Source: JAQVUB01 sp033809415 (GTDB lineage Bacteria; Verrucomicrobiota; Lentisphaeria; Oligosphaerales; Oligosphaeraceae). From it: 40,136 nucleotides of DNA. Below, piece by piece: positions 32,769 to 40,136 of this stretch. A model generated the notes under the pieces. That model worked only from the letters and a program-made list of their open reading frames with translations, was not told the DNA's origin and did no database searches. The translations under genes were made by a program, and so were the position numbers. Location: assembly GCA_033809415.1 (NCBI GenBank), contig JAPXLT010000005.1, positions 1 through 40,136 of the forward strand, given 5' to 3'. The number at the start of each line of letters is the position of its first letter. Position 1 is the first letter of the stretch.

Positions 32769-33704
32769 ATGGCCTCGGAACTGATCTATACCTCTGCGGA
32801 GCGCGGGTTGCGACCTGGGACGCGTGGGTATTGCACAGTGGCTCATACCCGCGGCCTTGCCCCCGCGGCCTTGCAGGTCATGGAGGCATTGAGTGCGTAT
32901 AAGAGCTTATATGGAGTTCACGAAGAGGTCTTTGCTGATAATCCGATATCCTTCAGTCACTATTGCAGTACTTTGCTAGGACGCTCAGTCAGCGTATTGT
33001 CAAGGGTGAGTCCTGTCCAGGCTGACCATACCGGTCGCAGCAACAAGTTGGCTCATCATGTTCTGCTACATGCAAGAGAATATCCTGCCGGCGGCCCCTT
33101 GTGGCTGAGTCGGCAACCCGGCTTTTTTCTGGAAAGTTGGGACGGGGAACCGAGACTTCTCGAGATGCCGAAAGCGGTGCCGACGGGGGAAGAGGTTTGC
33201 GGCAAGGCTGAAACGTGGGAAAAAATCACCGGGGATGCTGGACATGCGGCCTGGCTGCCGGCGCTTTTTCAGAAAGCGCCCGGGCAGATAGTTTATCTGA
33301 TATTTTCCCCTGGCATGCCAATGTTGTCTCTGCTCTCTGAGGCGATGGCTCTGTTGCCTGCTGCAAAACGCTGGCAAGTAACCTATAACACATATTTTAC
33401 GACGTTGCCGGCAGGCATGAGCTGCCTCTGGCGATGTTGTGTTCCAGAGGCGGAAATCCTGCGAGATGTCCGTCGTAATCCACAAAGCAAAATCTTGGAC
33501 TTGACCGAGCAACTGCCACCGCTTGCAGAGAATGCTTTTGTTCAACTGGCACGTCATGGCTTGTCAGCAGAAGAGGGGGCTGCCGTACCTGCAGAGGCGG
33601 GGAATGATCCTGCTCCTGTCAGGAAGCGGTTTGAGTTGATGCCCCGCCGCCGTATGAACATGCTCAATGCAAAGCCTCGTACCAAGGAGGATGGACGACC
33701 ATGA
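32769..33704 (+). CDS. GAP1-N2-like GTPase-associated protein
   Basis: 311 residues. The pattern ELIYTSAERGLRPGTRGYCTVAHTRGL near the N-terminus, VLSRVSPVQADHTGRSNKLAHHVLL around 80-105, FFLESWDGEPRLLE, then EAMALLPAAKRWQVTYNTYFTTLP, fits what I recall of the N-terminal (type 2) domain of GTPase-associated protein 1. That family is encoded next to the GTPase type seen just upstream. The family has no known enzymatic mechanism; an adaptor or regulator of the GTPase is inferred. Longer relatives carry further middle and C-terminal domains that this one lacks. ATG 32769 has GGAGA eight bases upstream; the TTG at 32754 overlaps it. The stop overlaps the next start by four bases (ATGA). Confidence 0.72.
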   Translation: MASELIYTSAERGLRPGTRGYCTVAHTRGLAPAALQVMEALSAYKSLYGVHEEVFADNPISFSHYCSTLLGRSVSVLSRVSPVQADHTGRSNKLAHHVLLHAREYPAGGPLWLSRQPGFFLESWDGEPRLLEMPKAVPTGEEVCGKAETWEKITGDAGHAAWLPALFQKAPGQIVYLIFSPGMPMLSLLSEAMALLPAAKRWQVTYNTYFTTLPAGMSCLWRCCVPEAEILRDVRRNPQSKILDLTEQLPPLAENAFVQLARHGLSAEEGAAVPAEAGNDPAPVRKRFELMPRRRMNMLNAKPRTKEDGRP

Positions 33705-36700
33705 CGTCTGAGCAAAACCTCATTCAGCAGATTACACGGGTGATCGAAAACAATCAGCTGGAAAACCAAAGCTTCCTGGAGGAATTAGCGGCGCAGTATA
33801 GCGAACTCTGCACCGGGGTCAATGCACGCCTGTCACGGTGTTCGGAATATTTGCAGAAAGGACTTCTCTCGGAGGCCGTTTACGAAGCCCAGGTGACGCC
33901 TGATCTTCTAGAGTTGGCTGAACTCGTGCAGTTTGAGCAGGCTGGCAAATGGCGCGTCATCTGTGATGATCTCGAGTTAACCAAGGCACCTTTGCTGCAC
34001 GTGGAGGCACTCGAACAGTTGCGTCGTGCCTGCGTCAAGGAAAAGGAATTACAGCCCCTTTTGCGCGAGTTCCGAAGCCTGATCTACCAAGGACTGCAAC
34101 ATCAGGCCATTGGCGTTTTGCGAAAAATTCGGGAGGCAGACCCAGAGAACGACAACTGGAAAGCGAATTTGCAGACGTATGAGGAAGCAGAACTGTCGCA
34201 ATGGCTGGAAAAAGCGCAGATCGCCTTGGAAAGCAAAGATTTGCCTGTATTGCGTGAGGTTTATGCCGAGTTGACGCACCCTTGGCGCGTGGTGCCGGCA
34301 CCACGAGAAGCACTCGAACGCATGCAACGCGCACTGCTTTCCGAAAAAGCCGCGAATTTATTGCTGGAAGCGGAGAATATGCTGAGCCGCCTCTCGGAAA
34401 ACCAGTCTGCAAAACAGACCGAAACTGTTCGTCAGCTGCTGATCGAGGCCTCGAAGATGGAGATCGAGGATGCGTTTTACCGTCGTCCGGACAATTGGGA
34501 TGAGCAGATTGCTTCTGCCAGAACCTGGTTGGAAAAAGCCGAGAGGGAGGCGCGTCTGCAAGCCGCATTCGAACAGGAACTGCAGCAGATAAGGGACTTG
34601 TTGGCAAAAAGAGATTTGTCCGAGGACGATTTATATCATTCATGGAGACATGTGCAGAATTTTGGGAGGCCTTTGCCGGAAGCACTGCAGCAAAGCGTCG
34701 AGGATAGGCTGACGATGCTACAGGAAAAACGGCTTCGCCACTATCGGCGTCGTGCTTGGTCGCTGACAGCCTGCATCGCTCTTCTGCTGTTGATTGCCGG
34801 ATGGGGTATTTATACGCTTGCGCAACAGCGGCAACTGACTCGCATTATAGGCGAGCTGGAACAGGACCTCCATAATGCCCGATTTACGGAAATGAAACTG
34901 AAACTGGAAAACCTGCAACGATTTAAACCGCAGGTTTTTCAAAAAAACGAGGTGCAAAACTTGGCCGGAAAGCTCGAGACAGCATTCAGCGAAGAAGGCG
35001 AACGTGCCCATCTTGCGGAGCAATTCCTTTCCGGCCTCGAGGAAATACGTCGCAGAGGGTATCAGCGCAGCAATGATGAGATTCAGGCATATCTGGCTCG
35101 CGCTGATCAGCTGATCCTGACCGAGCAGGAAAAAGCAGTGATAGCCGAGTGGAAAACCGGCTGGGAAGTCTGGCAAGCGGGAAAACGTAGGGAAAGCAAT
35201 GTGGTTTTGCAGCGAATCTGCAATCAGTTCCGCTCGGCAAAAAATAGCCTTCATCGAGAGAATGTTGCGGACTTTGAGCTGGAAGAAAAAAAACTACAAG
35301 AATTGCGGCTGGCTTTTCAGGCTGCAATGCCGCATGTCAGCCGTGCGGAAGACCTGTTCAAGGAAGATTTTCAGCAGTGTCAGGTGCTTTTGGAAGACTG
35401 GCAACAGGATTTGCAGCAGCGCCGCCAGCAAAAGGCCGAACAGGATCGGCTCGATCAGCAAAAAAAACAGCAACTTGCCAACTTGACCAGGGAACTTTTC
35501 CAGGCACTGCCGAATTTGCAGCAGTATCGGCGGCAACTCGAACAGTTGCGCAATTTTCATGATGGCAGGATGCCCGTCGAGTTTGCAGCTGCCCTGGATA
35601 ATCTGGAACAGCAGAGCAAGGCTTTAGTATTGCGGAATTTCAGCATGCGTTCTTTCCCCTGTACGCCCCAACAGGAAAAAGAACTGCGAAGTTTTATGGC
35701 GGCAGACGGCGGCGCACTTGGTTCCGTCTGGGAGGCGGATTTGCGGTACTGCCTTGCTTATCTTGACAAGCATCGGCAGGTATCGAGCAAAGTCCGGACA
35801 CTGGCTTCGAATCAGCAACACATGTTTCAGGTCTATGTCGTTGACATTCGCCGGAAAGATGCAACTGAATGGCACCGCCTTTATTTCCCAGCTTTGCCTA
35901 ACAGCCGCGAAGAAAAGGACAAGGAAGGCAATCCCTATACCCTGTACTGGGGAAATCTCTATCATGCGGAATCAGACAACGAGGAACCGCATGAAATACA
36001 TACCAGCAAGCTCTTCCCCGACGGGCTCAACACCATGCAATACGATGTTCGAGTCGGACGGAGGGCACAGGATTGCCTCAGCAATCAGGGCAAATTCCTG
36101 ATGAATTTTATCCTGAATGCCCAAAACCAAAGCGAAATAGACATCTTTATCCTCGAGACATTGCAGAATTTGCGCGAGCCTGCCCCGGATATGGATTTAA
36201 TCCCACGCACTTGGCTGCAGAAACGCCTCTTGAATTTCCTGGCGGATCATTATGGCGAAGAAATCCCGGAAAGTTTGAATTGGGCTGCCTCGATCAATCA
36301 ACTCAATACGGACGTGCCTTGGATGAACCCCCGGCATCCAAAAGTACTTGCTGTTGCGGAGGCTATCCGGCAGGCCGGCAGTCTATATCCGGATTTGCAG
36401 CCCATTCGCCTCCGCTTGAAGTTCAATCGGGAACTGCTTGCTCGAGCACTCAGCCGGCGCGTGCAGTGCGTGGGAGCAATCCACCTCGATGATAATGGAA
36501 ACCCGGCGCCGTTTCTATGCAGGCTCACCCGTGGAGAACTGTGGGTTCTCTCGACGCCTTCACTGTACAGCCCGGCTCGCTGGCAGATTCTCTCCTTGGA
36601 CGGAAAAACGATGCAGCCAGAAATTTTGCACAACACCTTTCAAGGACAGCTGATTTTTGCACCGCAAGCCTCCACTTTCGCAAAATTGCCGTTGCCCGAT

Positions 36701-36763
36701 GACCGTACTGGGCTTCGTAAACCCCATGCCTGGCCGGTCAATGACAATACACTGGGTTTCTGA
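33701..36763 (+). CDS. Large single-pass membrane protein of the GTPase operon, family not recognised
   Basis: 1020 residues. Residues 1-345 are almost entirely charged helix, with repeated short helical pairs (TPR- or spectrin-like spacing). One clear membrane span lies at about 353-374 (WSLTACIALLLLIAGWGIYTL), preceded by HYRRRA, so the N-terminus is probably cytoplasmic and the C-terminal two thirds outside the inner membrane. Coiled coil follows (about 375-600), with a Gln-rich stretch near 565-600 (DWQQDLQQRRQQKAEQDR). A globular region (640-1020) ends with beta-rich LWVLSTPSLYSPARWQILSL and TFQGQLIFAP. No catalytic motif or known family is visible. Four-base overlap with the GAP1-like gene indicates coupled translation, so it is likely the membrane arm of the same system. 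Confidence 0.7.
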   Translation: MTSEQNLIQQITRVIENNQLENQSFLEELAAQYSELCTGVNARLSRCSEYLQKGLLSEAVYEAQVTPDLLELAELVQFEQAGKWRVICDDLELTKAPLLHVEALEQLRRACVKEKELQPLLREFRSLIYQGLQHQAIGVLRKIREADPENDNWKANLQTYEEAELSQWLEKAQIALESKDLPVLREVYAELTHPWRVVPAPREALERMQRALLSEKAANLLLEAENMLSRLSENQSAKQTETVRQLLIEASKMEIEDAFYRRPDNWDEQIASARTWLEKAEREARLQAAFEQELQQIRDLLAKRDLSEDDLYHSWRHVQNFGRPLPEALQQSVEDRLTMLQEKRLRHYRRRAWSLTACIALLLLIAGWGIYTLAQQRQLTRIIGELEQDLHNARFTEMKLKLENLQRFKPQVFQKNEVQNLAGKLETAFSEEGERAHLAEQFLSGLEEIRRRGYQRSNDEIQAYLARADQLILTEQEKAVIAEWKTGWEVWQAGKRRESNVVLQRICNQFRSAKNSLHRENVADFELEEKKLQELRLAFQAAMPHVSRAEDLFKEDFQQCQVLLEDWQQDLQQRRQQKAEQDRLDQQKKQQLANLTRELFQALPNLQQYRRQLEQLRNFHDGRMPVEFAAALDNLEQQSKALVLRNFSMRSFPCTPQQEKELRSFMAADGGALGSVWEADLRYCLAYLDKHRQVSSKVRTLASNQQHMFQVYVVDIRRKDATEWHRLYFPALPNSREEKDKEGNPYTLYWGNLYHAESDNEEPHEIHTSKLFPDGLNTMQYDVRVGRRAQDCLSNQGKFLMNFILNAQNQSEIDIFILETLQNLREPAPDMDLIPRTWLQKRLLNFLADHYGEEIPESLNWAASINQLNTDVPWMNPRHPKVLAVAEAIRQAGSLYPDLQPIRLRLKFNRELLARALSRRVQCVGAIHLDDNGNPAPFLCRLTRGELWVLSTPSLYSPARWQILSLDGKTMQPEILHNTFQGQLIFAPQASTFAKLPLPDDRTGLRKPHAWPVNDNTLGF

Positions 36764-36781
36764 TCTTTATTTAGACCCCAT

Positions 36782-36850
36782 CCAAAAAGGATTTTTTAAC
36801 CACGAACCACACGAAAAGACTTGGGGTGGACTAACGTCCACAACCTATTC
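36782..36850. repeat. ACCACGAA-family repeat with perfect GNYA-loop hairpin, inverted
   Basis: TTTTTTAACCACGAACCACA, then on the minus strand GTGGAC-GTTA-GTCCAC (36841-36826) with AGGTTG before it and CCAAG after. Same family as 8378 and 30485, here in the opposite orientation, right after the GTPase operon. Confidence 0.78.
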
Positions 36851-36872
36851 AAACGGCAAAATGAATGTTTTT

Positions 36873-37043
36873 AATGGACAGGGACACGAATGGACATCAT
36901 GGACGCGATGGACTTGACGTTTAATGGACGAATGGACAGGCATAAAAAAATGTCACCTGCTGTACCTGTCCATTCCTGTCCCTGTCCATTGTCCATTGTC
37001 CATTCCGTCCATCGTGTCCATTCCTGTCCCTGTCCATCGTCCA
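36873..37043. repeat. Complete inverted TGGAC array, copy 2
   Basis: The left arm (36873-36939) has TGGAC-containing units such as ATGGACGAATGGAC; the centre is AGGCATAAAAAAATGTCACC; the right arm (36959-37043) consists of GTCCATT/GTCC units. It is the ungapped counterpart of 16543-16722 and shows what the N run there should contain. Confidence 0.85.
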
Positions 37044-37098
37044 TAAAAAATCTTTCACAAAAAAGAAAAAGTTGGGCAATAATAGAACGAAATTTTAA
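37044..37098 (+). repeat. Truncated small-ORF repeat (copy 3) directly before dxs
   Basis: The last ~45 bp match copies at 342-465 and 39838-39960: ATCTTTCACAAAAAAGAAAA, then GTTGGGCAATAATAG. TTTCAC with AATAAT 19 bases on is promoter-like and could serve dxs, but the spacer is long. No Shine-Dalgarno is visible before the dxs ATG. Confidence 0.5.
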
Positions 37099-38964
37099 AT
37101 GTACCTTGATCACATACATACTCCCTCGGATTTACAGCACCTCTCGAACGCTGAACTGGTGCAGCTTTGCGCCGAAATACGTCAAACCATAATCCAAACA
37201 GTTGGGCAGCATGGCGGCCATCTTGCCTCGAATCTAGGCACTGTTGAAGTGACCGTTGCCTTGCATAAAATCTTTAACATCCCAGACGATGCCCTGATTT
37301 TTGATGTGGGGCATCAGGCCTATACCCATAAACTGCTGACCGGACGCAAACAGCAATTTTGCACCTCGCTGCGGCGCATCGATGGTTGTAGCGGATTTGC
37401 CAGCTCAACCGAATCCAATTATGACACGGGAAGTTCTGGACATGCGGGCACGGCAATTTCACTGGCGGCGGGATTGGCTTCAGCACGTCGCACAAACGGC
37501 CATCCCGGAAAAGTGATTGCACTGGTGGGAGATGGCTCGTTGAGCAATGGAATTTCCTTTGAAGGACTCAATGCCGGCGGCAAAAATGCTGAAAATCTGA
37601 TCATTGTTCTTAATGACAATCAGATGTCCATTTCACCAAACGTCGGAGCCTTGGCGCACTGCCTGAACCGGATCATCTCAGGCAACACCTATAACCGGAT
37701 GAAAAAAGCCGTGCGCGAATTTTTCCGCCGCTGGCCCAGTCTGAAAAAATCGTACTTGTGCCTGCGTCGCATCCAGAATGCGCTGAAATATCTGCTGCTG
37801 CCACCAGGAATCTTCTTCCAGGAGTTGGGGTACCGCTATCTGGGACCGGTTGACGGACATGACCTGCCGGCGCTTTTGAAGGTCTTTGAATCGATCCGGG
37901 AATTGCCCGGCCCGATCGTGCTGCATCTGATTACCCAAAAAGGACGTGGATGCGATTTCGCCAGCAAAAACCCCTCTATATATCATGGGCTGAGCGGATT
38001 CCAGCCCGATACCGGCGCGATTCCAGCTAAAAACGGAGAGCATTTTTCCGCCGCCTTTGGACGGGAATTGCAGAATCTGGCTCGGCAGCATTCGGATATC
38101 GAAGCGATTTCCGCCGCCATGATCCTGGGCACTGGCCTGGGCGATTTCCAAAAGGAATTTCCGGAGCGCTGTCACGATGTCGGCATTGCCGAGGAACATG
38201 CTGTCGTTTTTGCGGCAGGACTGGCGATAGGAGGAAGGCGCCCGGTATGCGCGCTGTATGCCACCTTCGCGCAACGTGCGCTGGACTGCATTTACCACGA
38301 TGTCGTTCTGCCGCAACTCCCAGTGATCTTTGTCCTGGACCGAAGCGGAGTCGTCGAAGACGGGCCGACGCATCACGGCATCTATGACCTGGCCTTTTTG
38401 CGAACTCTGCCACATCTGCTTGTCCTGGCACCGTGCGATGAATCCGAACTTGTTATGATGCTGCGCTTTGCATATCAGCAGACCGTCCCCGTAGTGATCC
38501 GGTACCCGAAAGGACGTGGCGCACGCGATCCACGTCTGCTAATGGCACAGGATATCAATTGTGGTCAGGCGGGGGTGCTTCAGGATGGCTCCGGACCGGT
38601 GATCTGGGCACTGGGCCCGGAAGTCGATACCGCTTTCAAAGTATCCGATCTTCTTGAGCAGAAAACCGGGCAGAAATGCCTGATTGTCAATGCCCGTTTT
38701 GTGACCCCCTTTGACAGGCAGCTTGCCGAAAGCCTGGCTGACCGGCCGATGCTGACAATCGAGGATCACTGCCATACCGGAGGCCTGGCTTCCGCATTGG
38801 ACGAAGCACTTGCCGGCATCCCGCATGGCATCATCTTGCATTATGGCTGGCCGGATCAGATCATCCCGCATGGAGAACCCGAACTGCTGCGAAAGAAATT
38901 CCGGCTGACGGCAGAAGATATTGCCATAGACCTGCTTGAAAAACTTCATCACGCGAACTCATAA
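37099..38964 (+). CDS. dxs: 1-deoxy-D-xylulose-5-phosphate synthase
   Basis: 621 residues, full length. It condenses pyruvate and glyceraldehyde 3-phosphate using thiamine diphosphate, the first step of the MEP isoprenoid pathway, in the cytoplasm. Marks: GGHLASNLGTVEVTVALH at 39-56, FDVGHQAYTHKLLTGR at 68-83, the ThDP motif GDGSLSNG (144-151) ending in NDNQ, GIAEEHAVVFAAGLA with the catalytic Glu, and DRSGVVEDGPTHHGIYD. The ATG has no obvious ribosome site but gives the expected N-terminus. It is followed closely by uppS, so the first enzyme of precursor supply and a main consumer are co-transcribed. Confidence 0.95.
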   Translation: MYLDHIHTPSDLQHLSNAELVQLCAEIRQTIIQTVGQHGGHLASNLGTVEVTVALHKIFNIPDDALIFDVGHQAYTHKLLTGRKQQFCTSLRRIDGCSGFASSTESNYDTGSSGHAGTAISLAAGLASARRTNGHPGKVIALVGDGSLSNGISFEGLNAGGKNAENLIIVLNDNQMSISPNVGALAHCLNRIISGNTYNRMKKAVREFFRRWPSLKKSYLCLRRIQNALKYLLLPPGIFFQELGYRYLGPVDGHDLPALLKVFESIRELPGPIVLHLITQKGRGCDFASKNPSIYHGLSGFQPDTGAIPAKNGEHFSAAFGRELQNLARQHSDIEAISAAMILGTGLGDFQKEFPERCHDVGIAEEHAVVFAAGLAIGGRRPVCALYATFAQRALDCIYHDVVLPQLPVIFVLDRSGVVEDGPTHHGIYDLAFLRTLPHLLVLAPCDESELVMMLRFAYQQTVPVVIRYPKGRGARDPRLLMAQDINCGQAGVLQDGSGPVIWALGPEVDTAFKVSDLLEQKTGQKCLIVNARFVTPFDRQLAESLADRPMLTIEDHCHTGGLASALDEALAGIPHGIILHYGWPDQIIPHGEPELLRKKFRLTAEDIAIDLLEKLHHANS

Positions 38965-38974
38965 AGGACGCAAC

Positions 38975-39655
38975 ATGCTTCAACATATTGCCATTATCAT
39001 GGACGGTAACGGACGCTGGGCGGAAGCCCGTGGACTGCCACGCACCAAAGGCCACGAGGCCGGCTCACAACAGATTTCGGTTGTCGCCAAAGCAGCCGGT
39101 GAACTCGGCGTGAAAATCCTTACACTTTATGCTTTCAGTACTGAAAACTGGAAACGCCCCGCCTCCGAAGTCAATTTTCTGATGAACCTGATTACCCGTT
39201 ACAGCGACGAAAAACTGCCGGAAATGATGGAAAATGGAATCCGTCTGCGCACGATTGGGCGAATTTCCGAGCTGCCCGCCGCTGCCCGCCGCAGTGTTGA
39301 AAAGACGGTTGCGGCCACTGCGAACAATGACCGCATCACACTGAATCTGGCACTGAATTACGGGGGCAGGGCAGAAATTGTCGATGCTGTCAATTCTTTA
39401 CTGAATGACGATCACAAAAAAGGCAAGGTGACTGAAGAGGATTTACAACGGCATCTTTATGCGCCGGACCTTCCAGACCCCGATCTGCTGATCCGTACCG
39501 GTGGAGAATTCCGCATCAGCAACTTTCTGCTCTGGCAAATATCCTATACGGAACTTTATATCAGCAATGTATACTGGCCGGATTTCGGCGCAGATGAGTT
39601 GCGCCAAGCGGCAGAAGCCTTCACACAGCGACAACGCCGCTTCGGAGGACTGTAA
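38975..39655 (+). CDS. uppS: Undecaprenyl diphosphate synthase
   Basis: 226 residues, a cis-prenyltransferase that extends farnesyl diphosphate to the C55 lipid carrier for peptidoglycan and other wall polymers. Marks: IAIIMDGNGRWAEARG (D10 is the Mg-binding Asp; GNGR binds diphosphate), GHEAGSQQ, LTLYAFSTENWKRP, and the C-terminal DLLIRTGGEFRISNFLLWQ followed by YTELY. I chose ATG 38975 because AAAGGA (38963-38968), overlapping the dxs stop codon, lies six bases upstream; a longer frame from 38936 would overlap dxs. The coupling suggests coordinated expression with dxs. An 11-bp tandem repeat starts five bases after the stop. Confidence 0.95.
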   Translation: MLQHIAIIMDGNGRWAEARGLPRTKGHEAGSQQISVVAKAAGELGVKILTLYAFSTENWKRPASEVNFLMNLITRYSDEKLPEMMENGIRLRTIGRISELPAAARRSVEKTVAATANNDRITLNLALNYGGRAEIVDAVNSLLNDDHKKGKVTEEDLQRHLYAPDLPDPDLLIRTGGEFRISNFLLWQISYTELYISNVYWPDFGADELRQAAEAFTQRQRRFGGL

Positions 39656-39660
39656 CAACA

Positions 39661-39731
39661 CGGACTTTACACGGACTTTACACGGACTTTACACGGACTT
39701 TACACGGACTTTACACGGACTTTACACGGAC
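39661..39731. repeat. 11-bp tandem repeat (CGGACTTTACA)6.5
   Basis: Six exact copies from 39661 to 39726 and a partial seventh to 39731, starting five bases after the uppS stop codon. All copies are identical, suggesting recent expansion. The unit equals about one DNA helical turn. Confidence 0.93.
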
Positions 39732-39800
39732 AGCAGATCGGGTCGGATTGCTATGTGCCAAGGTCGGCTTTACGCAATTGCGTCGAAGGCGATATGGAGC

Positions 39801-39824
39801 GCCGGCGGCTCGCCGGCTTTCCTT
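39801..39824 (+). repeat. GCCGGCG hairpin with T-rich tail
   Basis: GCCGGCG-GCT-CGCCGGC (39801-39817) followed by TTTCCTTT. It is a possible terminator for dxs-uppS or a REP-like palindrome; the T tract is broken by CC, so termination is uncertain. Confidence 0.5.
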
Positions 39825-39837
39825 TGCCATCACCGAA

Positions 39838-39960
39838 AAATCAAAAAGTTCAAAAAAACCTCAAAAATGAGAAAGAACTTCAAGATCAAAAACTTGTGCA
39901 TCAGATTTTTGAAAATCTTTCACAAAAAAGAAGAAGTTGGGCTATAGTAGTACTTTCGTA
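39838..39960 (+). repeat. Small-ORF repeat element, copy 2
   Basis: Counterpart of 342-465. The ATG at 39868 opens a 26-codon ORF beginning MRKNFKIKN and ending HKKEEVGL before TAG. It is followed by TAATGCCTCTGTAGTACAGG (39959-39978), the module also found at 16250. Confidence 0.55.
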
Positions 39961-39999
39961 ATGCCTCTGTAGTACAGGATTCAAGGGAATGGGGTGCGT

Positions 40000-40136
40000 A
40001 GTGCGTGGTGCGAAGTGCGTTGGGAACGGGTACGGGGGCGCTACTTTTTAAACCTGCCCCCTGCCCCCTGCACCCTGCCCCCTGCACCCTGCCCCCTGCA
40101 CCCTGCACCCTGCACCCTGCACCCTGCACCCTGCAC
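40000..40136. repeat. Right-edge composite element with heptamer array
   Basis: GCGTAGTGCG and related motifs, then CGCTACTTTTTAAACCTGCC (the AGGTTTAAAAAGTAGCG module inverted), then a CCCTGCC/CCCTGCA array from about 40050 that runs off the window edge. Two heptamer variants are mixed, suggesting ongoing slippage. No gene is visible. Confidence 0.8.

Noticed and set aside
39801..39824. Definite Rho-independent terminator for uppS
   Set aside because: The stem is good but the T tract is interrupted and the site is about 145 bases past the stop, so I list it only as a hairpin.

Overview
The window looks like a chromosomal segment of a Lentisphaerota (Victivallis/Oligosphaera-like) bacterium, or a close PVC-superphylum relative. 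The main clue is a prepilin-like protein with an N-terminal methylation helix and a C-terminal H-X9-DG motif, a family amplified in that group. It fits with several polysaccharide-active enzymes, Gfo/Idh oxidoreductases, ceramidase-like hydrolases and very repeat-rich intergenic DNA. This assignment is inferred from gene content only. A run of 10 N (16619-16628) shows the contig is scaffolded.

Layout. 1-604: non-coding repeat mosaic. 605-5847: a GH29 fucosidase (-) and a large secreted double DUF3857/transglutaminase protein (+). 5927-16215: a carbohydrate locus with a divergent LacI-type regulator (-), then (+) a mannonate-dehydratase-like enzyme, a 1626-residue multi-domain secreted glycosidase-like protein, a GH113-like enzyme, an H-X9-DG pseudopilin and an SDR dehydrogenase. 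The promoter region between the regulator and the dehydratase is duplicated in front of the large glycosidase, together with the first dozen codons of a vanished second regulator. 16216-16869: repeats and the gap. 16870-20510: a tandem QueG-like Fe-S protein and a secreted protein. 20534-23643: a compact minus-strand cluster (ceramidase-like hydrolase, MetH-activation-domain protein, Gfo/Idh oxidoreductase). 23801-26709: tRNA with CAU anticodon, acyl-CoA ligase, rpsT (S20) and initiator tRNA, all on the minus strand. 27113-30405: a CE15-like esterase (-) and a second ceramidase-like hydrolase (+). 30791-36763: three tightly packed genes encoding an FHA/zinc-ribbon GTPase, a GAP1-N2-like partner and a 1020-residue single-pass membrane protein. 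37099-39655: dxs and uppS, at the two ends of polyprenyl-phosphate synthesis. 39656-40136: repeats.

How the genes work together. The LacI locus probably takes apart a plant or host glycan: surface or secreted glycosidases release sugars, and the dehydratase plus SDR handle a hexuronate/aldonate. The fucosidase and CE15 esterase fit the same saprophytic life. The FHA-GTPase/GAP1/membrane-protein trio is the best candidate for a poorly described system. Its first two proteins resemble families known from comparative genomics of GTPase-centred bacterial conflict or signalling systems; the third is not recognised.

The intergenic DNA is unusual in its own right. At least six repeat families recur: G-rich heptamer arrays, a hairpin with a TCC loop and compensatory changes, a hairpin with a GNYA loop joined to ACCACGAA repeats, large inverted arrays of TGGAC hexamers (one holds the assembly gap), an ~115-bp element with a 26-codon ORF, and an 11-bp tandem repeat. 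Several abut or overlap stop codons. No transposase, integrase, CRISPR array or rRNA gene was seen.
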